Assembly: GCF_023072615.1 (NCBI RefSeq)
Contig: NZ_JAKNRW010000020.1
Coordinates: 1-64,000 of the forward strand
Source of the DNA: Pseudomonas violetae
GTDB lineage: Bacteria; Pseudomonadota; Gammaproteobacteria; Pseudomonadales; Pseudomonadaceae
Length of the DNA: 64,000 nt
Reading direction: 5' to 3'
Shown: one piece after another, positions 34,939-43,170 of the stretch
Layout of the letters: each line of letters opens with the position of its first letter
Numbering within the stretch: the stretch's first letter is position 1
The notes under the pieces: model-generated
Databases searched by the model: none
Told to the model about the DNA's origin: nothing
Seen by the model: the letters and a program-made list of their open reading frames with translations, nothing else
Made by a program: the position numbers and the translations under genes

Positions 34939-36372
34939 ATGTTCGGTTTGGAGGCGCTTGATCTCGCCCGAATTCAGTTCGCGTTCACCATCTCATTCCA
35001 CATCCTGTTCCCGGCCATCACCATTGGCCTGGCGAGTTACCTGGCGGTGCTCGAAGGCTTGTGGCTGAAGACCAAAAACGACACCTACCGCGATCTGTAC
35101 CACTTCTGGTCGAAGATATTTGCCGTCAACTTCGGTATGGGCGTGGTCTCCGGGCTGGTCATGGCTTATCAGTTCGGCACCAACTGGAGCCGGTTCTCCG
35201 ACTTCGCCGGTGCCGTGACCGGCCCCTTGCTGACGTACGAGGTGCTCACCGCCTTCTTCCTCGAAGCCGGGTTCCTCGGTGTGATGCTGTTCGGCTGGAA
35301 CAAGGTCGGGCGCAACCTGCACTTCTTCTCGACGGTGATGGTGGCCATCGGCACGCTGATCTCGACTTTCTGGATCCTCGCCTCCAATAGCTGGATGCAG
35401 ACGCCCCAGGGCTTCGAGATCATCAACGGCCAAGTCATTCCTACCGACTGGTTTGCGGTCATCTTCAACCCGTCATTCCCGTACCGCCTGATGCACATGG
35501 CAACGGCGGCATTCGTTGCAACGGCCTTCTTCGTCGGCTCCTCGGCAGCCTGGCATTTGCTGCGCGGCAAGGACAACCCGGCCATTCGGACCATGCTGTC
35601 GATGGCCATGTGGATGGCGTTGATCGTGGCGCCAATCCAGGCGGTGATCGGCGATTTCCATGGCCTCAATACCCTCAAGCACCAGCCGGCGAAAATCGCA
35701 GCGATTGAAGGACACTGGGAAAACCATGGCGATGAGCCGACCCCGTTGATCCTGTTCGGCTGGCCCGACATGAAAGCCGAGAAAACCAAATATGCGGTCG
35801 AGATTCCCTACCTGGGCAGCCTTATCCTTACGCACTCGCTGGACAAACAGGTCCCGGCGCTCAAGGATTTCCCGCCTGAGGATCGGCCCAATTCAACCAT
35901 CGTCTTCTGGTCGTTCCGGATCATGGTCGGCCTGGGCTTCCTGATGATCTTCACCGGTTTGTGGAGCCTGTGGTTACGCAAGCGCGACAAGCTGTACACC
36001 TCACGTCCGTTCCTCTACCTGGCGTTGTGGATGGGGCCGTCCGGCCTGATCGCGATCCTTGCGGGCTGGTTCACTACGGAAATTGGCCGTCAGCCGTGGG
36101 TGGTCTACGGCTTGATGCGCACCGCCGATGCCTCCTCAAACCACAGCTTCATACAGATGAGCATCACCCTGATCATGTTCGTCGTGGTGTATTTCGCCCT
36201 GTTCGGTGCCGGCCTTGGCTACATGATGCGCCTGGTGCGCAAAGGACCGAAGATCGACGAAGGCAAGGAAACCAACGACGGTGGTCCTGGCAAGCAACGC
36301 ACACCAGCGCGTCCGCTGTCGGCAGCTGACGACAGTGCCGACAACGACCACAGCCTGACCAAGGAGATTTGA
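34939..36372 (+). CDS. cioA: Cyanide-insensitive terminal oxidase subunit I
   Basis: The 477-residue CydA-type protein begins MFGLEALDLARIQFAFTISF with the conserved His (SFHILFPAITIGLA) for heme b, and includes the quinol-binding segment AIEGHWE and WSFRIMVGLGFLM. The short Q-loop, typical of CIO rather than CydAB of E. coli, fits its length. It oxidises ubiquinol and reduces oxygen in the inner membrane. The start at 34939 follows AGAGGAAGACTT. The C-terminal tail (~445-477) is polar and disordered. Confidence 0.95.
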   Translation: MFGLEALDLARIQFAFTISFHILFPAITIGLASYLAVLEGLWLKTKNDTYRDLYHFWSKIFAVNFGMGVVSGLVMAYQFGTNWSRFSDFAGAVTGPLLTYEVLTAFFLEAGFLGVMLFGWNKVGRNLHFFSTVMVAIGTLISTFWILASNSWMQTPQGFEIINGQVIPTDWFAVIFNPSFPYRLMHMATAAFVATAFFVGSSAAWHLLRGKDNPAIRTMLSMAMWMALIVAPIQAVIGDFHGLNTLKHQPAKIAAIEGHWENHGDEPTPLILFGWPDMKAEKTKYAVEIPYLGSLILTHSLDKQVPALKDFPPEDRPNSTIVFWSFRIMVGLGFLMIFTGLWSLWLRKRDKLYTSRPFLYLALWMGPSGLIAILAGWFTTEIGRQPWVVYGLMRTADASSNHSFIQMSITLIMFVVVYFALFGAGLGYMMRLVRKGPKIDEGKETNDGGPGKQRTPARPLSAADDSADNDHSLTKEI

Positions 36373-36375
36373 GTC

Positions 36376-37383
36376 ATGGGTATTGATCTTCCGCTGATCT
36401 GGGCCGTGATCATCATCTTCGGCATCATGATGTACGTGGTCATGGACGGTTTTGACCTGGGCATCGGCATCCTCTTCCCCTTCATCCCGGGCAAGGTCGA
36501 CCGCGACGTGATGATGAACACCGTCGCGCCGGTCTGGGACGGCAACGAAACCTGGCTGGTTCTGGGCGGCGCAGCGTTGTTCGGCGCGTTTCCACTGGCC
36601 TATTCGGTGGTGTTATCGGCGTTGTACCTGCCGCTGATTTTCATGCTGATGGGCCTGATCTTCCGCGGAGTAGCGTTCGAATTCCGTTTCAAGGCCAAGG
36701 ATCACAAGCGCCACCTGTGGGACAAGGCGTTCATCGGCGGGTCGGTGGCGGCAACGTTTTTCCAGGGGGTTGCACTCGGCGCGTTCATCGATGGTTTGCC
36801 GGTGGTCAACCGGCAATTCGCCGGTGGCTCGCTGGATTGGCTGACACCGTTCACCCTGTTCTGCGGCGCGGCACTGGTAGTCGCTTATGCGCTGCTCGGT
36901 TGCACCTGGCTGATCATGAAGACCGAAGGCAAGTTGCAGGAACAGATGCACAACCTCGCGCGCCCCTTGGCTTTCGTGCTGCTGGCGGTGATCGGTATCG
37001 TCAGCATCTGGACTCCGCTGGCGCATCCCGAGATCGCCTCGCGCTGGTTCACTTTGCCGAACCTGTTCTGGTTCCTGCCGGTGCCGATCCTGGTACTGGT
37101 GACGATGTACGGATTGATTCGTGCTGTGGCGCGCAACGCCAACTACATGCCGTTCCTGCTGACGCTGGTGCTGATTTTCCTTGGCTACAGCGGTCTGGGA
37201 ATCAGCCTGTGGCCGAACATCGTGCCGCCGTCGATCTCGATCTGGGACGCTGCCGCACCGCCGCAGAGCCAGGGCTTCATGCTGGTGGGTACACTGTTCA
37301 TCATTCCGTTTATCCTGGGCTACACCTTCTGGAGCTATTACGTGTTCCGCGGCAAGGTCACCCACGAGGATGGCTATCACTAG
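36376..37383 (+). CDS. cioB: Cyanide-insensitive terminal oxidase subunit II
   Basis: The 335-residue CydB-type membrane protein begins MGIDLPLIWAVIIIFGIMMY and contains YVVMDGFDLGIGILFPF, VWDGNETWLVLGGAALFGAF and FRGVAFEFRFK, hallmarks of the family. It is three bases after cioA, with AAGGAGAT as ribosome binding site, so translation is coupled. It stabilises the haem-bearing subunit I. Confidence 0.95.
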   Translation: MGIDLPLIWAVIIIFGIMMYVVMDGFDLGIGILFPFIPGKVDRDVMMNTVAPVWDGNETWLVLGGAALFGAFPLAYSVVLSALYLPLIFMLMGLIFRGVAFEFRFKAKDHKRHLWDKAFIGGSVAATFFQGVALGAFIDGLPVVNRQFAGGSLDWLTPFTLFCGAALVVAYALLGCTWLIMKTEGKLQEQMHNLARPLAFVLLAVIGIVSIWTPLAHPEIASRWFTLPNLFWFLPVPILVLVTMYGLIRAVARNANYMPFLLTLVLIFLGYSGLGISLWPNIVPPSISIWDAAAPPQSQGFMLVGTLFIIPFILGYTFWSYYVFRGKVTHEDGYH

Positions 37384-37386
37384 GGC

Positions 37387-37412
37387 TTGTGGGAGCAGAG
37401 CTTGCTCGCGAT
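37387..37412. repeat. REP element within the cio operon
   Basis: TTGTGGGAGCAGAGCTTGCT followed by CGCGAT lies in the 75-base gap between cioB and the DUF2474 gene. Its hairpin may reduce expression of the distal small subunit or protect upstream mRNA from 3' decay. Confidence 0.7.
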
Positions 37413-37458
37413 GGCGTCGTTTAAGGCGCCATCAACCTTGAGAAGGAGGGTTAAAGTC

Positions 37459-37626
37459 ATGACGGGTAAACATTCATTGCAGGAAATCGAAGCGGCGGAG
37501 AAGAAGCCGCTATGGCAGAGGTTGGGCTGGCTGGCAATGATCTGGGTCGGTAGCGTGGGTGCATTGTTCATCGTCGCAAGCCTGATGCGCATGTTCATGA
37601 ACGCTGCCGGCTTGAGCACGCATTGA
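37459..37626 (+). CDS. DUF2474 family small subunit of the bd-type oxidase (CydX/CioZ-like)
   Basis: The 55-residue protein has a single membrane helix (WLAMIWVGSVGALFIVASLM, residues ~24-43) after a charged N-terminus (KKPLWQRLGW), the pattern of DUF2474 proteins found behind cioAB. A strong ribosome binding site (AGAAGGAGGG) lies 8 bases before the ATG at 37459. It probably assists oxidase assembly or stability, as CydX does in E. coli. Confidence 0.85.
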   Translation: MTGKHSLQEIEAAEKKPLWQRLGWLAMIWVGSVGALFIVASLMRMFMNAAGLSTH

Positions 37627-37636
37627 TACGTCGCAT

Positions 37637-37667
37637 AAAAAAACCTCCTGATGTGGAGGTTTTTTTT
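37637..37667. terminator. Bidirectional terminator, cio operon and rlmG
   Basis: AAAAAAACCTCCTGATGTGG followed by AGGTTTTTTT has a 6-base stem (ACCTCC/GGAGGT) with A- and T-runs on both sides. It ends the rightward cio operon and the leftward rlmG gene. Confidence 0.9.
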
Positions 37668-37674
37668 GCCCGGA

Positions 37675-38799
37675 TTATTTGCGCGCTTTGAGAATCACGA
37701 ACTTTGGCGTCGCTGCCACCTGTTCGACTCCGCGGAACAGCCGCGCCAGTTTGCTGTGATAGCTCAGGTGACGATTGCCCACGATGTACAACGCGCCACC
37801 CACCACCAGCGCCTCCCGGGCCTGCTGGAACATGCGCCAGGCGAGGAAATCCCCGACGACTTGTTGCTGGTGAAAAGGGGGATTGCACAGCACCACATCA
37901 AGCGACTGCGGTGCCTGTTCGGCCAAGCCATCGCCGGCGCGCACTATCACTTCTCGATCACCCAGCGCCGCACGCCAGTTTTCGTTCGCCGATTGCACTG
38001 CCATGAACGACTCGTCGACCAGCGTGTAATGCGCTTCAGGGTTTTGCAGTGCGCTTGCGATGGCCAACACGCCGTTGCCACAGCCCAGGTCCGCGACCCG
38101 CGCTGTCCCGAGATTCGTCGGCAAATGCGCAAGAAAGGCACGGGTACCGATGTCGAGGCCTTCGCGGCAGAACACGTTGGCGTGGTTGAGCAGCTCGATA
38201 GCCGGCGCATCCATCTGATAACGGGTCGGGTAGGGCGACACAGCCGGTGGCTTGGGTTCTGCGGTAGCGACCAGCAGCCGGGCCTTCTTGACCGCCAACG
38301 AAGCCTGTACCGGGCCAATGTAACGTTCGAGCAGATCACCCGCCGCGCGGGGTAGATGCTTGATCATGGCGGCGGCCACCACCTGGGCGCCAGGTGCCAG
38401 CTGTCCTTGAAGACGGATCAGTTGCTCTTCCAGCAGGGCCAGGGTTTTCGGGACCCGGATCAGCACCTGATCGAACGGGCCGGCAAATGGTTGATGGGCC
38501 GGTACTTTCGGCACCGCATCAAAGGCATGACCATTGCGGAGCAGATTTTTTTCCAGGCCCTGAAACGCCAGGAACGAGTCGCCGCTGCTGGTGACCTGAA
38601 CGTTACCGATCAGGCTTGCAGCCAGCGCCCCGAAGCTGTCGTTGAGTACCAGGACCCGCGCCTGCGCAGCCGGTTGCAGTTGCGCCAAGTGATTGAGCAG
38701 GTACTCGTCAGCGGCATCAAATGCCTGCAACGGTTCGTTCGACTGTTCGGGCTGGCGGATCAGGTCGAGGCGGGCGAAAGGTGTTTCGAGCAAAGGCAT
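37675..38799 (-). CDS. rlmG: 23S rRNA (guanine(1835)-N2)-methyltransferase RlmG
   Basis: The 374-residue protein has two methyltransferase-like halves. The C-terminal one is active, with VADLGCGNGVLAIASAL (SAM motif I) and VVLCNPPFHQQ (NPPF catalytic motif). The N-terminal half (VLVLNDSFGALAASL) is degenerate, as in RlmG/RsmC proteins. It methylates G1835 of 23S rRNA. The start MPLLETPFARLDLI at 38799 is chosen over a 34-residue unsupported extension. Confidence 0.92.
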   Translation of the reverse strand: MPLLETPFARLDLIRQPEQSNEPLQAFDAADEYLLNHLAQLQPAAQARVLVLNDSFGALAASLIGNVQVTSSGDSFLAFQGLEKNLLRNGHAFDAVPKVPAHQPFAGPFDQVLIRVPKTLALLEEQLIRLQGQLAPGAQVVAAAMIKHLPRAAGDLLERYIGPVQASLAVKKARLLVATAEPKPPAVSPYPTRYQMDAPAIELLNHANVFCREGLDIGTRAFLAHLPTNLGTARVADLGCGNGVLAIASALQNPEAHYTLVDESFMAVQSANENWRAALGDREVIVRAGDGLAEQAPQSLDVVLCNPPFHQQQVVGDFLAWRMFQQAREALVVGGALYIVGNRHLSYHSKLARLFRGVEQVAATPKFVILKARK

Positions 38800-38956
38800 G
38801 GGGCGTGGCTCTTGGTGATCAACGGGGTTCCCGCCGCCAAGGGCCTGTTGCGGGCTGATCCGGCCGAGTGTACTGCGCCATGCGGGTCTGCACGTCATCA
38901 CTCAGGAAGGACCGCAAATGGTACTTTTTTTTCTTCAGAATTACTCGTGGCATTTT

Positions 38957-39685
38957 TCAGCTAACGGTTGAAGGCGCGAGGAACCCCGCTGTGATTGCGG
39001 CAATCACTGCGGAAATCTTGTTGCTGACACCCAGCTTTGTCATTGCGGCCTGTACGTGAAAATTGACCGTTCGAGCAGTCACGTTGAGGATTCGTGCGGT
39101 TTCTCCTGCGGTCTTGCCCGCCGCAGCCAGGCGCAGGACATCGATCTCACGGACCGACAAATGCGGCAATGACGGCTTAGACTGCTTTGGGAGGGTTTGC
39201 GCGACCAGCGTATGCAGATGACGCCCAATGAACATCGAGAAGCCAACTTTCTCGTATAGCTCGAAAGCCGTGAGGGGGTAATGGCTACGGGTCATGCTCA
39301 AGGTGCTGCACAGTCCGTTCTCTTCATCAATGAACGACTGTGACCAGCCGTGCTGAAGGCCATGGTGCTCAAGCGCGTCCCATACCCATGGAGTCCGGGA
39401 AAAAAGCTCTTCAGTCCAGACCATGGGTAACATTGTATGATTGCAATGAGCCACTATTGGATCGCGATGTTCACCACCTTCCTGATCGCATCTCAAGTTC
39501 CAGCTCGTTGGATAGTTGTCAAAGCCGGCCAGTTGCGACGGCGCCTTGCTATTCAAGTAACTGACTGAAAAGGCACAAAATTTGAAACCGATGTTGTTGA
39601 TGAATTGCAGCGACAAGTCATACGCAGTCCGGGTTTCAGTTGTCAGTGTAAGTCGTTTCAGTTGGGACTCTTTCCACGGTTCCAT
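38957..39685 (-). CDS. ppoR: LuxR solo, acyl-homoserine lactone receptor type (PpoR-like)
   Basis: The 242-residue protein has an autoinducer-binding domain (~15-165) and a LuxR HTH at ~175-235 (LSVREIDVLRLAAAGKTAGE; TARTVNFHVQAAMTKLGV). The LasR-type ligand contacts are kept: Tyr58 and Trp62 in NYPTSW, Asp75-Pro76 in HRDPIV. No luxI synthase is in the window. A LuxR solo next to fpr, mscL and radA is what I remember for PpoR of P. putida, which binds 3-oxo acyl-HSLs. The start at 39685 (MEPWKESQL) is preferred over 39742. Confidence 0.82.
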   Translation of the reverse strand: MEPWKESQLKRLTLTTETRTAYDLSLQFINNIGFKFCAFSVSYLNSKAPSQLAGFDNYPTSWNLRCDQEGGEHRDPIVAHCNHTMLPMVWTEELFSRTPWVWDALEHHGLQHGWSQSFIDEENGLCSTLSMTRSHYPLTAFELYEKVGFSMFIGRHLHTLVAQTLPKQSKPSLPHLSVREIDVLRLAAAGKTAGETARILNVTARTVNFHVQAAMTKLGVSNKISAVIAAITAGFLAPSTVS

Positions 39686-39795
39686 AGTGAATCTCCGGGC
39701 ACAAGTCGGATAGGGGGGGCTTTTGGATCCGAGATCCGGCACGTTGCAGAGTGTAGGATTATTCCTTCAGAGATGCCGATAATATTTTGACGCGA

Positions 39796-39901
39796 TTAGA
39801 CCATAATTTAACTAGATTGGTTCTAATACAGTTTGGAGTTTTCTCAAGTTAATTAAATGTCATGCCTCATGTGAAGAGTGTTTAACCAGCGGGTTAAACA
39901 C
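39796..39901. promoter_or_regulatory. Two palindromic candidate operators between ppoR and fpr
   Basis: The 311-base divergent region 39686-39996 is AT-rich and has no gene. GTGTTTAACC (39878-39887) and GGTTAAACAC (39892-39901) are perfect inverted arms around AGCG, about 100 bases before the fpr start. A second, imperfect one begins TTAGACCA (39796-39803) and ends TGGTTCTAA. Either may bind PpoR or a redox-responsive regulator of fpr. There is no T-run to make the first a terminator. Confidence 0.55.
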
Positions 39902-39996
39902 ATTGCTAGTGTTCCGTTTAAAGTCATTGCAAATCGTCGGTGTTTAATTGCGCCGCTTTGCGGGAAACTGAAGCTCTCTGTGGAATGGAGCGACAC

Positions 39997-40773
39997 ATGA
40001 CTGCCAGTGCAGAAAAATTTACCCGCCAGACCTTGCTCAGTGTTCAACCCCTGACTCCGAATCTGTTCACCTTGCGCACCACGAGGGATCCCGGGTTCCG
40101 CTTTGGAGCGGGGCAGTTCGCCCGCCTTGGCGTGACTAAGGCCGACGGCAGCACGGTGTGGCGTGCGTATTCGATGGTGTCCTCGCCCCACGACGAGTTT
40201 CTCGAATTTTTTTCCATCGTGGTGCCCAATGGCGAATTCACCAGTGAGCTGAGCCGGCTTGTAGAAGGGGACTCGCTGTTGATCGACCGCCAGGCGTTCG
40301 GCTACCTGACACTCGATCGTTTTGTCGACGGGCGAGACCTCTGGTTACTGGCAACCGGCACCGGCGTCGCGCCGTTCCTGTCGATCCTGCAGGACTTTGA
40401 GGTGTGGGAGAAGTTTGAACGAATCGTCCTGGTCTATAGCGTACGAGAAGCCGCAGAGCTGGCGTATCAGGAGCTGATCGCCGGGTTGGCGCAGCGTGAC
40501 TACTTGGCGGAATATGCGCACAAGCTGCAGTTCATCCCCATTGTCACGCGTGAGTCCCACGCGGGCGCTCTGAATGGGCGAATCACGACACTGATCGAAA
40601 GTGGAGAACTTGAGGGCGCGGCGGGGCTGACTCTCAAGCCGGAACACTCGAGGGTGATGCTTTGCGGCAACCCGCAAATGATTGATGACACGCGTCAACT
40701 ACTCAAACACAGAGGCATGCATCTGAGCCTGAGCCGGCGCCCCGGGCAAGTGGCGGTGGAAACCTACTGGTAA
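39997..40773 (+). CDS. fpr: Ferredoxin--NADP+ reductase (FprB-like, E. coli Fpr type)
   Basis: The 258-residue flavoprotein has the FAD motif RAYSMVSSPHDEFLEFFS (Arg-x-Tyr-Ser), NADP motif LLATGTGVAPFLSIL, VMLCGNPQMIDDTRQLL and a C-terminal Trp (VAVETYW) that stacks on the flavin, as in E. coli Fpr. The terminal aromatic residue distinguishes it from the other pseudomonad Fpr (FprA). It shuttles electrons between NADPH and ferredoxin or flavodoxin. Start MTASAEKFTRQ at 39997. Confidence 0.92.
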   Translation: MTASAEKFTRQTLLSVQPLTPNLFTLRTTRDPGFRFGAGQFARLGVTKADGSTVWRAYSMVSSPHDEFLEFFSIVVPNGEFTSELSRLVEGDSLLIDRQAFGYLTLDRFVDGRDLWLLATGTGVAPFLSILQDFEVWEKFERIVLVYSVREAAELAYQELIAGLAQRDYLAEYAHKLQFIPIVTRESHAGALNGRITTLIESGELEGAAGLTLKPEHSRVMLCGNPQMIDDTRQLLKHRGMHLSLSRRPGQVAVETYW

Positions 40774-40776
40774 TAG

Positions 40777-40801
40777 AACGGCGCCGAAAGGGCGCCGTTT
40801 T
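40777..40801. terminator. Bidirectional terminator, fpr and mscL
   Basis: AACGGCGCCGAAAGGGCGCC followed by GTTTTT makes a strong 7-8 base GC stem with a GAAAG loop and a T-run. It ends fpr, and its A-side weakly serves the convergent mscL. Confidence 0.85.
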
Positions 40802-40806
40802 TCTAT

Positions 40807-41232
40807 TTATTCCAGGTTCCGCGGCCGCTCGTTCTGTAATTTCAACAGATCACGAATCTCCCCGAGCAACATTTCTTCCTTGCTCGGAACAGGCGGCAGG
40901 GACGGGGCAACGGCTTCTTCGCGCTTCAGGCGGTTGATGGCTTTTACGCCCATGAAGATCGCGAAGGCGACGATGATGAAGTCGATCACGCTCTGAATGA
41001 ACTTGCCATACGCCAGCATCACGGCGGGGGCGTCACCGACGGCAGCCTTGAGGGTGACGGCCAGGTCACTGAAATCAACACCTCCGATCAACAGGCCGAG
41101 CGGCGGCATGATCACATCGCCGACGAACGACGAAACTATCTTGCCAAAGGCCGCGCCGATGATGATGCCGACCGCCATGTCGACCACATTTCCCTTGACC
41201 GCGAAGGCCTTGAACTCACTGATCACGCCCAT
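40807..41232 (-). CDS. mscL: Large-conductance mechanosensitive channel MscL
   Basis: The 141-residue protein starts MGVISEFKAFAVKGNVVDMA, has TM1 (VGIIIGAAFGKIVSSFVGDV), TM2 (FIIVAFAIFMGVKAINRLK) and a charged C-terminal helix (KEEMLLGEIRDLLKLQ). It is the emergency osmotic valve of the inner membrane. The start at 41232 is fixed by family alignment; the extra 17 residues of the open frame are not conserved. Confidence 0.95.
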   Translation of the reverse strand: MGVISEFKAFAVKGNVVDMAVGIIIGAAFGKIVSSFVGDVIMPPLGLLIGGVDFSDLAVTLKAAVGDAPAVMLAYGKFIQSVIDFIIVAFAIFMGVKAINRLKREEAVAPSLPPVPSKEEMLLGEIRDLLKLQNERPRNLE

Positions 41233-41657
41233 TGGTTGATTCCTTGTACAGATTGGTTGGTAGCCGCAGTGTAATTCAGCCATACGGATTTTGCTCGAAA
41301 CGGCTGCTTTAGAGCTTGCCAGTAGTCGACCCGAGCGCTGGCGAAAAGTTTACAAAAAGCCCCGATTGCTGGGCAGCCAACCTGTTGGTGCTTAGTACTG
41401 TCCCAGCGAGCTATTTCTCAACGTGCAGATTGAGCTAATAGATGGTCATTTGCCTTGTTGGCGTTCGTACTGTTGTTAGAGTGTTAAGTTGTACACGGAA
41501 CATGCTAATAAAAAGGTTTTGTACAAGTTGGTAGATTGCAATTGAATGACATTAGGACGACTTGTCCGTAGGCAACTTAGGCGGTCACCTGTTCAATATT
41601 GTCGCGCGCTTATGGGTTCCAGCTGCGCTATCATCCCGGTTTTTGCCGGGAGTCAAG
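41233..41657. other. Divergent control region mscL/radA
   Basis: This 425-base stretch has no credible gene. It is AT-rich between 41400 and 41560 and should hold both promoters. TTGTACA occurs at 41489 and TTGTACAA at 41519, giving two half-palindromes 30 bases apart. A small hairpin, CCCGG-TTTTTG-CCGGG (41635-41650), sits directly at the radA ribosome binding site. Confidence 0.4.
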
Positions 41658-43025
41658 ATGGCCAAGGCCAAACGCATGTACGGCTGCACCGAGTGCGGCT
41701 CAACTTTCCCCAAGTGGGCCGGACAGTGCGGCGAGTGCGGCGCGTGGAACACCCTGACTGAAACCATGGTCGAGAGCGGTGGGGCGGCACCACCCAGCGG
41801 TCGCACCGGGTGGACTGGCCAGCAAGCGCAAATCAAGACGCTGGCGGAAGTCAGTGTTGAAGAAATCCCGCGATTCTCCACTGCGTCCAGCGAGCTCGAT
41901 CGAGTCCTGGGCGGTGGACTGGTCGATGGTTCAGTGGTGTTGATCGGCGGTGATCCGGGTATCGGCAAGTCGACCATCCTCCTGCAGACCCTGTGCAATC
42001 TCGCCAAGAGCATGCCGGCGCTGTACGTCACCGGCGAGGAATCGCAGCAGCAAGTGGCCATGCGTGCCCGGCGCCTGGGATTGCCTCAGGATCAGTTACG
42101 CGTGATGACCGAGACCTGCATCGAAACCATCATCGCCACGGCCCGGGTGGAAAAACCCAAGGTCATGGTGATTGACTCGATCCAGACGATTTTCACCGAG
42201 CAACTGCAGTCGGCCCCGGGCGGTGTGTCCCAGGTCCGGGAGAGCGCGGCATTGCTGGTCCGTTATGCCAAGCAGAGTGGCACGGCGATTTTCCTGGTTG
42301 GCCACGTCACCAAAGAAGGCGCGCTGGCTGGTCCGCGTGTGCTGGAGCACATGGTCGACACCGTACTGTATTTCGAGGGTGAATCCGATGGGCGCCTGCG
42401 CCTGTTGCGAGCGGTGAAAAACCGCTTTGGCGCAGTCAACGAGTTGGGCGTCTTCGGCATGACTGACAAGGGCCTCAAGGAAGTCTCCAACCCTTCGGCG
42501 ATTTTTCTGACACGCGCCCAGGAAGAAGTGCCGGGCAGCGTGGTCATGGCGACATGGGAAGGGACTCGGCCGATGCTGGTGGAAGTCCAGGCGCTGGTAG
42601 ACGATAGCCATCTGGCCAACCCGCGCCGGGTGACCCTGGGCCTGGATCAGAACAGGCTCGCGATGTTGCTCGCCGTGCTGCACCGCCATGGCGGTATTCC
42701 AACCCACGATCAGGATGTGTTCCTCAATGTGGTAGGCGGCGTGAAAGTGCTGGAAACCGCATCCGACCTGGCGTTAATGGCGGCGGTCATGTCCAGCTTG
42801 CGCAATCGCCCGTTGCCCCATGACCTGTTGGTATTCGGTGAGGTGGGGCTGTCCGGTGAAGTGCGTCCGGTGCCCAGCGGTCAGGAGCGCTTGAAGGAAG
42901 CGGCCAAGCACGGCTTTAAACGCGCCATCGTGCCCAAGGGTAATGCACCCAAGGAGGCACCGGCTGGGTTGCAGATTATCGCAGTGACTCGGCTGGAACA
43001 GGCGTTGGACGCTTTGTTCGAGTGA
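41658..43025 (+). CDS. radA: DNA repair protein RadA
   Basis: The 455-residue protein has an N-terminal four-Cys zinc finger (CTECGSTFPKWAGQCGEC), a RecA-like ATPase core (VVLIGGDPGIGKSTILLQ; Walker B VMVIDSIQT), the RadA-specific KNRFG motif (RAVKNRFGAVNELG) and a Lon-like C-terminal domain (LVFGEVGLSGEVRPV). It drives branch migration in recombinational repair. The ATG at 41658 is chosen because the zinc finger starts directly after it. Confidence 0.95.
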   Translation: MAKAKRMYGCTECGSTFPKWAGQCGECGAWNTLTETMVESGGAAPPSGRTGWTGQQAQIKTLAEVSVEEIPRFSTASSELDRVLGGGLVDGSVVLIGGDPGIGKSTILLQTLCNLAKSMPALYVTGEESQQQVAMRARRLGLPQDQLRVMTETCIETIIATARVEKPKVMVIDSIQTIFTEQLQSAPGGVSQVRESAALLVRYAKQSGTAIFLVGHVTKEGALAGPRVLEHMVDTVLYFEGESDGRLRLLRAVKNRFGAVNELGVFGMTDKGLKEVSNPSAIFLTRAQEEVPGSVVMATWEGTRPMLVEVQALVDDSHLANPRRVTLGLDQNRLAMLLAVLHRHGGIPTHDQDVFLNVVGGVKVLETASDLALMAAVMSSLRNRPLPHDLLVFGEVGLSGEVRPVPSGQERLKEAAKHGFKRAIVPKGNAPKEAPAGLQIIAVTRLEQALDALFE

Positions 43026-43046
43026 TCTTTCGGAATTAGGGACTTC

Positions 43047-43164
43047 CCTGTGGGAGCGAGCCGGCTCAGGAAAAACTTCACAACATTGCAGTTATCCAGG
43101 CACCTCGCGTAATCGTAGAAGTCCATCGCCCGAACGCCGCCCGGAGCAAGCTCGCTCCTAAAGG
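43047..43164. repeat. REP pair between radA and mapZ
   Basis: CCTGTGGGAGCGAGCCGGCT (43047-43066) is partnered with a degenerate inverse, CCGGAGCAAGCTCGCTCCTA (43141-43160). This is a REPIN with worn arms between convergent genes. Confidence 0.65.
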
Positions 43165-43170
43165 GGGGCG

